Positions 53,094 through 61,262 of a stretch of 64,000 nucleotides of DNA are shown here, in pieces. Both the position numbers and the translations under genes were made by a program. Where the stretch lies: assembly GCA_913054455.1 (NCBI GenBank), contig CAJXIL010000001.1, positions 33,387 to 97,386 on the forward strand, in the 5' to 3' direction. The notes under the pieces are model-generated. The model did not search any database, was not told the origin of the DNA, and saw nothing but the letters and a program-made list of their open reading frames with translations. Positions within the stretch are counted from its first letter, which is position 1; each line of letters starts with the position of its first letter. The stretch comes from an uncultured Roseobacter sp. (GTDB lineage Bacteria > Pseudomonadota > Alphaproteobacteria > Rhodobacterales > Rhodobacteraceae).

Positions 53094-54502
53094 CAGGCCC
53101 CCCTTCCCCTTAGGAGCGGGCGCACATCGGTGAGCGTTCCGGTCACGGCAGCCGCCGCGACCATGGCCGGGCTCATCAGATGGGTACGCGCGCCGCGCCC
53201 CTGACGACCCTTAAAATTGCGGTTCGTAGACGAGGCGCAGCGTTTGCCGTCGCCCACAAGATCGCCGTTCATGCCCACGCACATGGAACACCCGGAGCCA
53301 ACCCAGTCGAGGCCTGCCGCGGTAAAGACACGATCCAGCCCCTCGGCTTTGGCCTGCGCGTCGACCTGTGTCGAACCCGGTGAGATCATCCCGGAAACCT
53401 TGGCTTTGCGCCCCCGCAATACGGCAGCTGCGGCCCGCAAATCCTCGATCCGCCCGTTTGTGCAGGAGCCAATAAAGACCTGATCAACAGGCGTGCCTTC
53501 CAGCGTCTGCCCGGCTGTCAGCCCCATGTAATCAAGCGCAGCGCGTGCGGCTGCGGCCTTTTCAGGCGCCACATCGGCAGGGTCGGGGATGGCGGCGCTG
53601 ATCGGCAGCGCCTGTTCGGGGCTCGTGCCCCATGTGACAGTAGGGGAAATCTCGGCAGCTTTGATCTGCACCTCACGATCAAAACCTGCGCCTTCGTCGC
53701 TGGCGAGCGCTGTCCAATCCGCGCAGGCCGCCTGCCAGTCCGCAGCTTTGGGCGCATAACTGCGCCCTTCGAGATAGGTAAATGTTGTTTCGTCTGGGGC
53801 CACCATGCCCAAACGCGCTCCACCTTCAATCGATAGGTTACAGAGGGTCATGCGGCCCTCCATCGACAAGGACTCAATAGTGCTGCCAGCATATTCGACA
53901 GCATGACCCTGGGCGCCATCGGTGCCCAACTTTGCAATCCAGTAAAGCGCGATATCCTTAGCCGAGACCCCCGGTCCAAGAGTGCCGTCAACAGTGATAC
54001 GCATGGATTTTGGCTTGCGCTGCCAGACCGTTTGTGTTGCCAGAACATGGGCCACCTCGGTCGCGCCAATCCCAAAAGCCAGCGCGCCAAAGGCCCCATG
54101 GGTAGAGGTATGGCTATCACCGCAGTTTATCAGCAGCCCAGGCAAAGTCAGACCCTGTTCGGGCCCCACTACATGCACGATGCCCTGCTGGGGATCGTCA
54201 AGATCAAAAAGCTGCAGTCCATGCGCTGTCGCATTGCTGCGTAGGGTATCGATCATTCGTGCAATACGCGGATCAGCGATCTGTGACCGGCCCCGCGTGG
54301 GCGCATAATGATCAACAACAGCAAAGGTAAGCGCCGGTTCAGCCACGGACAGGCTGCGCTCCCTGATCTTGGCAAATGCGTGATGTGACCCTTCGTGCAC
54401 AAGATGCCGATCAACCCAAAGCAGCGAAACGCCATCATCGCGCCGAAGCACCTCATGCGCGGCCCAAAGCTTGTCGAGCATGGTCTGCGGAACCCCCATC
54501 AA
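53093..54502 (-). CDS. Aconitase-family hydro-lyase large subunit (LeuC-like)
   Basis: The 469-residue protein has the 4Fe-4S ligands in FIGSCTNGRIEDLRAAA and GSGCSMCVGMNGD and the substrate loop DSHTSTHGAFGALAFGIG. It is the bacterial LeuC size. It overlaps the GntR gene by 4 bases upstream and leuD-like gene by one base downstream. Members of this group hydrate maleate, citraconate or dimethylmaleate as well as isopropylmaleate. Given the divergent lyase gene, a hydration step producing a (alkyl)malate is proposed; this is inference. Confidence 0.9.
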   Translation of the reverse strand: MMGVPQTMLDKLWAAHEVLRRDDGVSLLWVDRHLVHEGSHHAFAKIRERSLSVAEPALTFAVVDHYAPTRGRSQIADPRIARMIDTLRSNATAHGLQLFDLDDPQQGIVHVVGPEQGLTLPGLLINCGDSHTSTHGAFGALAFGIGATEVAHVLATQTVWQRKPKSMRITVDGTLGPGVSAKDIALYWIAKLGTDGAQGHAVEYAGSTIESLSMEGRMTLCNLSIEGGARLGMVAPDETTFTYLEGRSYAPKAADWQAACADWTALASDEGAGFDREVQIKAAEISPTVTWGTSPEQALPISAAIPDPADVAPEKAAAARAALDYMGLTAGQTLEGTPVDQVFIGSCTNGRIEDLRAAAAVLRGRKAKVSGMISPGSTQVDAQAKAEGLDRVFTAAGLDWVGSGCSMCVGMNGDLVGDGKRCASSTNRNFKGRQGRGARTHLMSPAMVAAAAVTGTLTDVRPLLRGRGA

Positions 54503-55314
54503 CCCTCCCCTTCGCTCTGACCGATCGCAGGTTCCCAGTGACGCGTTGCACCCTGGCCAACGCGCGTCAGCGGCATTTCCAGCCGGAACATATCCGGACG
54601 GTAAAGCCCCGAGAGGTATTCCACTCCATTCCCCTCGACGTCGCGCACAACGCGACGTAGCGACAACAACGCCGATCCCTCGGCCACGCCCAGGGCCTCT
54701 GCCACATCGGGACCAGCAAGCGTCGCACTCACGGATTGATGCGCTTCTTCGATTAGCACGCCACTGCGCTCCAACAGCTTGAACAGGGGCGTGGTCGCGA
54801 GATCATTCTCGGAATAGTTCTGCGCAATCTGGGCAGGAACGTATGTTGTGAGATGGGAAAACGGCACATCCCCTGTCAGACGCACCCGCGTGGCGATCTG
54901 GACCTTGGTTTCGTCTCCAAGACGCATCGCAGAGGCGACGAAATCAGGTGCACGACCATACGAAAACGACAAAAGCCGCGCAGTCGTTTGCTGACCCATC
55001 TCGACCAACTGCGGCATGAGCGTGTTGAAATCCATCGCGGCAGCCTGGCCGCTGGCGGCTCGTGCGCGCACCTTCGTGCCGCTTCCTGCGCGGCGTTCAA
55101 TTAGTCCACCTTGGGACAGGGCATCAAGCGCGCGGCGCACGGTGACACGGCTCACCCCAAAGGTTTCGGCCAGCTTTTGTTCCCCCGGCAAAGTCTGCCC
55201 CTCGCGCAGATCGCCACCGGTGATCTGATCGCGCAAAGAAAGGTAAACGCGCCGCGCCTTTGTCCCCTCTGGCAGTATTTGAACAGCTTCCAACCGCACC
55301 TGTGATTCCCCCAT
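54499..55314 (-). CDS. GntR-family regulator, HutC/UTRA subgroup
   Basis: The 271-residue protein has an N-terminal HTH (LPGEQKLAETFGVSRVTVRRALDALSQGGLIERRAGSGTKV) and a C-terminal UTRA ligand domain (DVPFSHLTTYVPAQIAQNYSE, YLSGLYRPDMFRLEMPLTR). UTRA regulators usually bind a small catabolite related to the pathway they control. It is first in the minus arm and divergent from the tautomerase/hydantoinase arm, across 150 bases with a clear palindrome, so it likely controls both. Confidence 0.92.
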   Translation of the reverse strand: MGESQVRLEAVQILPEGTKARRVYLSLRDQITGGDLREGQTLPGEQKLAETFGVSRVTVRRALDALSQGGLIERRAGSGTKVRARAASGQAAAMDFNTLMPQLVEMGQQTTARLLSFSYGRAPDFVASAMRLGDETKVQIATRVRLTGDVPFSHLTTYVPAQIAQNYSENDLATTPLFKLLERSGVLIEEAHQSVSATLAGPDVAEALGVAEGSALLSLRRVVRDVEGNGVEYLSGLYRPDMFRLEMPLTRVGQGATRHWEPAIGQSEGEG

Positions 55315-55394
55315 GTTTCGAAGACGAGGGTAGATAGGTTTCCTTCAAAATCAAGTATTAGTATTTCATATATTCAAAAATTTTGTCTGGTAAG

Positions 55395-55409
55395 ATACAA
55401 TATTTGTAT
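55395..55409. promoter_or_regulatory. Candidate GntR/UTRA operator
   Basis: ATACAA-TAT-TTGTAT is a perfect palindrome in the AT-rich gap between the gntR and tautomerase-fusion genes, the position expected for control of both arms. Confidence 0.6.
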
Positions 55410-55464
55410 TACAGATAGTACTGATTGAAGTCAGTTCTGTTTGGATAGAGGGGGTAGGAGCGCA

Positions 55465-56031
55465 ATGCCGATCGTGGAATTACATGTTCTTGAAGGCTAC
55501 AATTCCCAGGAAAAACAACGCCTAGGCGCAGCTTTGACGGACGCGGTACGATTCGTCGTGCCCGCCGCACCAGAGCTTGTGACGGTGATGATCCATGATG
55601 TGTCAGCAGACAATTACCACCTTGGCCGCAGCCAGCGAAGCCTTGCACCCGCGCGGCCGGACCCGACGCAGATCGTGAAAGACTACCTTGCCGCGATGGA
55701 AACCCGCCAACTGGACGCAGCAAGCGCAATACTGGGCGATGGCTTTACCATGATCTTTCCCGGCACAGCGCCGATGTGCACACTTCAAGAACTGATTGAA
55801 TGGGCGAAACCGCGCTACAAGTTTGTCACCAAGACCTACGAGGGTTTTGACGCAATGCAGGGCACAGGTGACGCCGTCGTGGTCTATTGTCGGGGCACGC
55901 TGCAGGGTGAATATCACGATGGTAGCACCTTTGAAGACATCCGTTTTGTTGATCGCTTCGAGATCACGGGCGGCAAGATCACCAAACAGGACGTATGGAA
56001 CGACATGGCCGAAGTGAGGGCAAATGTATGA
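55465..56031 (+). CDS. Tautomerase (4-OT-like) fused to an NTF2/SnoaL-like domain
   Basis: ATG 55465 behind TAGGAGCGCA is chosen because it places Pro directly after Met (MPIVELHVLEGYN), the catalytic N-terminal proline of 4-oxalocrotonate tautomerases. Residues 1-60 form that domain (ELVTVMIHDVSADNYHLG). After a short linker, residues about 70-188 form an NTF2-like domain (PTQIVKDYLAAMETRQLDAASAIL, FEDIRFVDRFEITGGKITKQDVW) of the kind that binds or isomerises small molecules. It is the first gene of the plus arm and overlaps hyuB by 4 bases. The fusion suggests two consecutive enol/keto or ring steps. Confidence 0.82.
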   Translation: MPIVELHVLEGYNSQEKQRLGAALTDAVRFVVPAAPELVTVMIHDVSADNYHLGRSQRSLAPARPDPTQIVKDYLAAMETRQLDAASAILGDGFTMIFPGTAPMCTLQELIEWAKPRYKFVTKTYEGFDAMQGTGDAVVVYCRGTLQGEYHDGSTFEDIRFVDRFEITGGKITKQDVWNDMAEVRANV

Positions 56032-57722
56032 GCGAAATTGATCCAATCACCCTTTCTGTCCTTGCGGGCCGCATGGAGCAGATCGCAGATGAGATGGACG
56101 CCACGCTGTTTCGCGCGGCCTTCAACCCAATCATCGCCGAGGCGCATGATGCGAGCCATGGGCTTTATCACGCCGTGTCGGGGGATACGTTGGTGCAAGG
56201 CAAGTCAGGCCTACCGATTTTCGTGGGCGTCATGTCTTTTGCAGTGAAAGCCGTGATCGAAAAGGCCGCCAGGGATGGCGATCTCGAAAATGGTGACATT
56301 TACATCTTCAACGACGCTCATATTGGCGGAACCCATTTGTCGGACATGCGCCTCGTGCGGCCCTACTTCCGCGATGGGAACCTGTTTTGCTATCTGGCCT
56401 CGGTTGGGCATTGGCATGACGTGGGCGGCGCCGTGCCGGGAAATTATAATCCTGCGGCGACGGATGTTTTCCAAGAGGCCTTCAACTTACCGCCCGTGAA
56501 ACTTGCCCGCAAAGGGAAGATCAACCAGGACATCATCGACATTCTGATGCGCAACACGCGCCTGCCGCAATCGGCCATGGGTGATCTCAACGGTCAGCTT
56601 GGTGCGCTGGACCTGGGCGTCAGGCGCATGGACGAGCTTCTGGATGAATACGGCGCTGAGACGATCTCCTCTGCCCTTGAGGCGCTTGGCCATCGCGCCG
56701 AGACCTTGATGCGGTCAGAAATAACCGATCTGCCCGATGGCCGCTGGGAGGCCGAGGATTACCTGGACAACGACGGCATCACCGATGAGCCGCTGAAGAT
56801 CAGCATCGCACTGGAGGTCAAGAACGATGAAATGACACTTGATTTCACCGGGTCCTCACCGCAGTGCGCAGGCCCTGTAAATATCGCCCTGCCAACGACT
56901 GTTGCCACCGCCTATGTGGCCATCAAACACGTCTTTCCCGCACTGTCGGCCAATGCTGGTGTCATGCGGCCCATTGATGTGATCGTACCCGAGGGCAGCC
57001 TTTTGGCCGCGCAGTTTCCGGCACCGACGGGCGGCTATACCGAAACCATTCTGCGGATGATCGACGTGGTGTTTTCTGCCTTTGCGCAGGCCTCTCCCGA
57101 CCGCATCGTCGCCAACGCCTATGGCACCATCAATGCGCTCTCCATCGCGGGCAAGCGCAGCAACGGCCAGCCCTGGGTCATGTTTTCCTTCTATGGCGGC
57201 GGCCACGGCGGGTCGGTTGACTCCGACGGGCTCAATCATGGCAATGCACCCATTTCAACCGCCACGATCCCGCCAATGGAGATCCTGGAAGCGGCCTACC
57301 CGGTCATGTTCCGCAAATGGGCCCTGCGGCCCGACAGCGCTGGTGCCGGTACCCACCGCGGCGGTCTTGGCGCTGTCTACGAGATCGAAGTCTTGGAGGA
57401 AAACGGCGCCGAGGCCTTCCTCTTCGGCGAACGCGGACGCTTTGCTCCCAAGGGGATTGTCGAAGGCGGCGACGCGGCAATGAACGCGTTTCAATATGAA
57501 CAGGATGACGGCTGGCACAGCCCGCCACTGGCCTCCAAGATGCGCGGTATCAAACTCAAGACGGGGCAGGCCGTGCGGCTTGAAACGCCAGGCGGTGGCG
57601 GCTACGGCGCGGCCTCCGAGCGAAATCCCAAAGCCGTTGCCCGCGATGTAGCGCGCGGCCTGGTAAGCGACGACCATGCAGATGCCGCATATGGCACGCA
57701 ATGGCGAGAGGACACAGCATGA
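56028..57722 (+). CDS. hyuB: Hydantoinase B/oxoprolinase-family subunit
   Basis: ATG 56028 overlaps the upstream stop. The 564-residue protein shows the HyuB hallmarks DPITLSVLAGRMEQIADEMDATLFRAAFNPIIAEAHDAS, GDIYIFNDAHIGGTHLSDM, DFTGSSPQCAGPVN and the C-terminal ETPGGGGYG. With HyuA it forms an ATP-dependent enzyme of the N-methylhydantoinase/5-oxoprolinase/acetone carboxylase superfamily, which opens cyclic amides or imides or carboxylates ketones. It overlaps hyuA by 4 bases. The substrate is not fixed by sequence; context favours a cyclic imide or lactam. Confidence 0.92.
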   Translation: MSEIDPITLSVLAGRMEQIADEMDATLFRAAFNPIIAEAHDASHGLYHAVSGDTLVQGKSGLPIFVGVMSFAVKAVIEKAARDGDLENGDIYIFNDAHIGGTHLSDMRLVRPYFRDGNLFCYLASVGHWHDVGGAVPGNYNPAATDVFQEAFNLPPVKLARKGKINQDIIDILMRNTRLPQSAMGDLNGQLGALDLGVRRMDELLDEYGAETISSALEALGHRAETLMRSEITDLPDGRWEAEDYLDNDGITDEPLKISIALEVKNDEMTLDFTGSSPQCAGPVNIALPTTVATAYVAIKHVFPALSANAGVMRPIDVIVPEGSLLAAQFPAPTGGYTETILRMIDVVFSAFAQASPDRIVANAYGTINALSIAGKRSNGQPWVMFSFYGGGHGGSVDSDGLNHGNAPISTATIPPMEILEAAYPVMFRKWALRPDSAGAGTHRGGLGAVYEIEVLEENGAEAFLFGERGRFAPKGIVEGGDAAMNAFQYEQDDGWHSPPLASKMRGIKLKTGQAVRLETPGGGGYGAASERNPKAVARDVARGLVSDDHADAAYGTQWREDTA

Positions 57723-59782
57723 CCAACCGAATGATCGGTGTCGACGTGGGCGGCACATTTACAGATGTCTTCGTTCTGAATGAGGCCGAAGGCACCGCTA
57801 GCGTTGCCAAGGTTCCAACAACACGACCCGACCAATCAGGCGGTTTCCTCGATGGGATCGGGCGCGAAGTTCAGGATCTGTCCGAGATCTCCGTGGTGGT
57901 GCATGGCACAACAGCAGGCACGAACGCGCTCCTGGAACGCAAGGGCGCAAAAACCGGAGTAATCTGTACAGAAGGGCTGCGCGATGTATTGGAAATGCGG
58001 CGACGCGACAGGCCACGCACATGGGGGCTGCGCGGGGAATTCGAACCGGTGGTCGACCGCCGCAACCGCCTCGAAGTGCCGGAACGCACCCTGGCCGATG
58101 GCACCGTGCGCACCCCCGTAGACCTTGATGCCGTGCGCGCCGCCGCCAAAATGCTGCAGGCACAAGGCTGTGAAGGGGTGGCGATCCTATTTGCCAATTC
58201 CTACGCCAACACCACCAACGAAGACGCCGCCGTCGCGGTACTGCGCGAGGTCTGGCATAATGAACATGTCTCGGCCTCGTCGGAGATCCTGCCAGAGATC
58301 CGCGAATTCGAACGGTTCTCGACCACCGCTCTCAACGCCTATCTGCAGCCAGAGGTCTCTGGCTATCTGGGGCGGCTAGAAAACGCGCTCAAGGTCGGCG
58401 GGTTTGATGGCGAATTTATGATCGTGCAATCCAATGGCGGTGTTATGGCGGTGGATACCGCCTGTCGCTTGCCCGTGCGCACGGCGCTTTCCGGTCCTGC
58501 GGCAGGAGTCATTGCGGCCGGCTATATCGCTGGTTCGGCTGGGTTTGAGAATGTCATTACGGGCGATATGGGCGGGACGAGTTTTGATGTGTCTCTGATT
58601 GCCGAAGGACAATCCATGTTGTCGCCGCAAACCTCGATTGATTTTGGTATGGTTGTGCGCAATCCGATGATCGAAATCACAACCATCGGCGCAGGTGGTG
58701 GATCCATCGCCTGGGTCGACAAGGGCGGATTGCTCAATATCGGCCCCGAAAGTGCAGGCAGCAACCCGGGCCCGGTGGCTTATGGTCTTGGCAACACCCG
58801 CCCGACAGTGACAGACGCCAATGTGGTCCTGGGCCGGATCGATCCCGACAACCCCATCGGCGGCAAGCTTGACCGGCTGGATGTGGACGCAGCAAGCCGG
58901 GCGATTGATGACAATGTCGGCGGCCCGCTGGGTCTGTCCACGGTTGAGGCCGCAGAAGCGATCCTGAAGGTCGCCAATAGCCGCATGGCAGGGGCGATCC
59001 GCCTTGTGAGCATTGAACGTGGCTTTGATCCCAAGCGCTTTGCCTTTATGCCTTTCGGTGGCGGTGGCGCGCTTCATACAGGTGCGATGCTGGCGGAAGT
59101 TGGCATATCGCGGGCTATTGTGCCGCGTTATCCAGGGGTCACATCGGCCATGGGCTGTGTCATCGCCGATATGCGCCAGGATTTCGTGCAGACAATCAAC
59201 TCGCTTGTAGACACCCTTGATGAGACAGCACTGGGTGCGTTCATGCAGGATCACTGCGATCAGGGCATGGCACTGCTTGACGCCGCCCGGACCAAATTTG
59301 AAGCGCGTGAGCTGAGTTTTGAGCTCGACATGGCCTATATCGGGCAGACGCATACCGTATCTGTTCCTCTGGCTGTGGACACGGTGGGTGGCCGGACCAC
59401 CGCGCCAACGCGTGCCCAGATCGAAGAGGCCTTTGATACCGCCTACCGCGCAACTTTTGGCAGGCTCTTGCAAAATGGAGTGCGGCGTATCTTGAACCTG
59501 CGCAGCGCCGTGACCGGAAAGCGCCCAAAATTCGATCTGAGCGCTCTGGCCCCCTCTGGCGAAGGTTCGGCCGAGCCCATCGACCAGAGGCAGGTCCATT
59601 TTGCCAAAAGCTGGCGTTCAACGGCGATCTATGATCGACTTGCCCTGCCGGCAGGAACGGTCATCAAAGGCCCCGCGATCCTCACGCAACCTGACACCAC
59701 CGTGCTCATCGAACCCAACTTGCAGGGTCGTGTGGATCAGTTTGGCAATACAATTATCGAACCCTTGGAGGAGGCATCATGA
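57719..59782 (+). CDS. hyuA: Hydantoinase A/oxoprolinase-family subunit
   Basis: ATG 57719 gives 687 residues. The N-terminal nucleotide-binding part has GVDVGGTFTDVFVLN and VVVHGTTAGTNALLER, the middle GDMGGTSFDVSLI and ITTIGAGGGSIAWVDKGGLLNIGPESAGSNPGP, and the C terminus FMPFGGGGALHTGAMLAEVGI. These are standard HyuA/acetone carboxylase-beta features for ATP binding and phosphorylation of the substrate carbonyl. It partners with HyuB. Its stop overlaps the isochorismatase-like gene by 4 bases. Confidence 0.93.
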   Translation: MTNRMIGVDVGGTFTDVFVLNEAEGTASVAKVPTTRPDQSGGFLDGIGREVQDLSEISVVVHGTTAGTNALLERKGAKTGVICTEGLRDVLEMRRRDRPRTWGLRGEFEPVVDRRNRLEVPERTLADGTVRTPVDLDAVRAAAKMLQAQGCEGVAILFANSYANTTNEDAAVAVLREVWHNEHVSASSEILPEIREFERFSTTALNAYLQPEVSGYLGRLENALKVGGFDGEFMIVQSNGGVMAVDTACRLPVRTALSGPAAGVIAAGYIAGSAGFENVITGDMGGTSFDVSLIAEGQSMLSPQTSIDFGMVVRNPMIEITTIGAGGGSIAWVDKGGLLNIGPESAGSNPGPVAYGLGNTRPTVTDANVVLGRIDPDNPIGGKLDRLDVDAASRAIDDNVGGPLGLSTVEAAEAILKVANSRMAGAIRLVSIERGFDPKRFAFMPFGGGGALHTGAMLAEVGISRAIVPRYPGVTSAMGCVIADMRQDFVQTINSLVDTLDETALGAFMQDHCDQGMALLDAARTKFEARELSFELDMAYIGQTHTVSVPLAVDTVGGRTTAPTRAQIEEAFDTAYRATFGRLLQNGVRRILNLRSAVTGKRPKFDLSALAPSGEGSAEPIDQRQVHFAKSWRSTAIYDRLALPAGTVIKGPAILTQPDTTVLIEPNLQGRVDQFGNTIIEPLEEAS

Positions 59783-60399
59783 GCAATCCAGCCACATGGG
59801 ACATTTCGCGCACCGCGCTTCTGACGATTGATTTGCAAAACGATTTCATCCACCCAGAGGGAGCCTATGGACGCGCGGGCCAGAGAGCGGACAGCATTGC
59901 CGCCTTACCGGACCGCATCGCGCCGCTGGCTCGAGCGCTTCAGGCCAAGGGGGGGCGCTACTTCTCTGCGCAGTTCACGCTGGTGCCAGACAAGGATGGT
60001 GAGCCACTTATCGCGCCACACCTGAAGGAGCTGCGCCCGTTCCTCGGTAAGCGCGATTTCGCGCCGGGAAGCTTTGGCCATAGCCTTGTGGACCTGCTCC
60101 AGCCCGCTGATTTCGTCATTGAAAAAGTGGCCTATTCAGCCTTCTACCAGACCCGATTGGAATACCTGATGCGCGCAGTTGGGATCGACCATCTAATCGT
60201 GGGCGGCATCGTCACCAATGGCGGCGTAGCGTCTACTTTGCGCGATGCACATCTGCGCAACATTGAAACCGTGACGCTGACAGATGGTTGCGCAGCCTTC
60301 AAAGCAGAGGTGCACGACGCTACGCTCCTGTCGCTAGGCACTGTGACCCACCAGATGAGCTGTGCCGAGGCACTGACCTTGATCGAGGGCACGTCATGA
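59779..60399 (+). CDS. Isochorismatase-fold hydrolase lacking the catalytic Cys
   Basis: The 206-residue protein has the fold's Asp18 (LLTIDLQNDF) and Lys115 (IEKVAYSAFYQT), but the nucleophile position reads IVTNGGVASTLRDA, with Gly148 where amidases such as nicotinamidase and maleamate amidase have Cys (TNVCVxST). Loss of Cys argues against amide hydrolysis by the usual covalent route and recalls isochorismate-type hydrolases that do not use it. It is embedded in the operon by 4-base overlaps on both sides, so it must serve the same pathway. The reaction is undetermined. Confidence 0.8.
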   Translation: MSNPATWDISRTALLTIDLQNDFIHPEGAYGRAGQRADSIAALPDRIAPLARALQAKGGRYFSAQFTLVPDKDGEPLIAPHLKELRPFLGKRDFAPGSFGHSLVDLLQPADFVIEKVAYSAFYQTRLEYLMRAVGIDHLIVGGIVTNGGVASTLRDAHLRNIETVTLTDGCAAFKAEVHDATLLSLGTVTHQMSCAEALTLIEGTS

Positions 60400-61262
60400 G
60401 CCTGCGCGCACGCCTTCAGAACAAGGAAATCCTCGTCGCGCCCGGAGTTTATGACGGGCTAACCGCATCGCTCGCCGAGGCGGCAGGGTTCGAGGCGCTC
60501 TACCTCAGCGGCGCGGCCGTCGCCTACACGCGGTTGGGGCGGCCAGACATCGGCCTGACCACGGCCTCGGAGATGGCGGATACGATGACGCTCATCGCTG
60601 ATCGCACAGCCCTGCCGGTGATCATCGATGCCGACACAGGTTTTGGCAATGCGCTCAACGCACAGCGCACCATGCGGCTCTATGAGCGGGCCGGGGCCTC
60701 GGCCCTGCAGATGGAGGATCAGACATATCCGAAACGCTGCGGGCACCTGGCGGATAAATCCCTCATTCCGGCCTCGGAAATGGTCGGCAAGATTGCCGCG
60801 ATGGCCGATGCGCGGGCCTCTGATGAGACTCTGATCATTGCCCGCACCGATGCGATCGCCGTTGAAGGTTTTTCTGCCGCCTCAGACCGCGCAGAGGCCT
60901 ATCTGGAAGCAGGCGCAGATGTGCTCTTTATCGAAGCACCGCAGAGCCGTGAACAGCTTGAAACCATTGCCAAGCGCTTTGCCGGGCATGTGCCGCTTCT
61001 GGCCAATATGGTCGAAGGCGGTGCCACTCCGATTACCGGCGCGGACGACCTTGAGGAGCTCGGCTTCTCCATCGTCATCTTCCCCGGCGGTATCGTCCGT
61101 GCGCTGGCCCGCACAGCGCAGGACTATTACCAAAGTCTGGCCAGCAACGGTTCGAACAAACCCTTTGCCGACCGGATGTTTGATTTCGGCGGCTTAAACG
61201 GCGTGATCGGGACAGATGAAATGCTGAAAAACGGAGCGCGATATGACGACTCCGAGGGTTGA
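60396..61262 (+). CDS. Isocitrate lyase/PEP mutase-family C-C lyase
   Basis: ATG 60396 overlaps the upstream stop, giving 288 residues; the track adds 36 codons. The superfamily signature KRCGHL is present, with IIDADTGFGNALNAQRTMR and LIIARTDAIAVEGF as metal and substrate segments. Members of this size cleave 2-methylisocitrate (PrpB), 2,3-dimethylmalate or oxaloacetate into two carboxylic acids. With a LeuCD-like hydratase in the divergent arm, a 2,3-dimethylmalate-lyase-type step (giving pyruvate and propionate) or a close relative is plausible. It overlaps the FAD oxidoreductase gene by 20 bases. Confidence 0.88.
   Translation: MSLRARLQNKEILVAPGVYDGLTASLAEAAGFEALYLSGAAVAYTRLGRPDIGLTTASEMADTMTLIADRTALPVIIDADTGFGNALNAQRTMRLYERAGASALQMEDQTYPKRCGHLADKSLIPASEMVGKIAAMADARASDETLIIARTDAIAVEGFSAASDRAEAYLEAGADVLFIEAPQSREQLETIAKRFAGHVPLLANMVEGGATPITGADDLEELGFSIVIFPGGIVRALARTAQDYYQSLASNGSNKPFADRMFDFGGLNGVIGTDEMLKNGARYDDSEG

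Noticed and set aside
52482-54502. LeuCD as leucine-biosynthesis isopropylmalate isomerase
   Set aside because: No leuA or leuB is nearby, and the genes are locked between a GntR/UTRA regulator and a TRAP importer, so a catabolic role is preferred.
58376-59599. 407-codon minus-strand ORF opposite hyuA
   Set aside because: It is a shadow of the hyuA reading frame; its composition is unlike a folded protein and hyuA has all family motifs.
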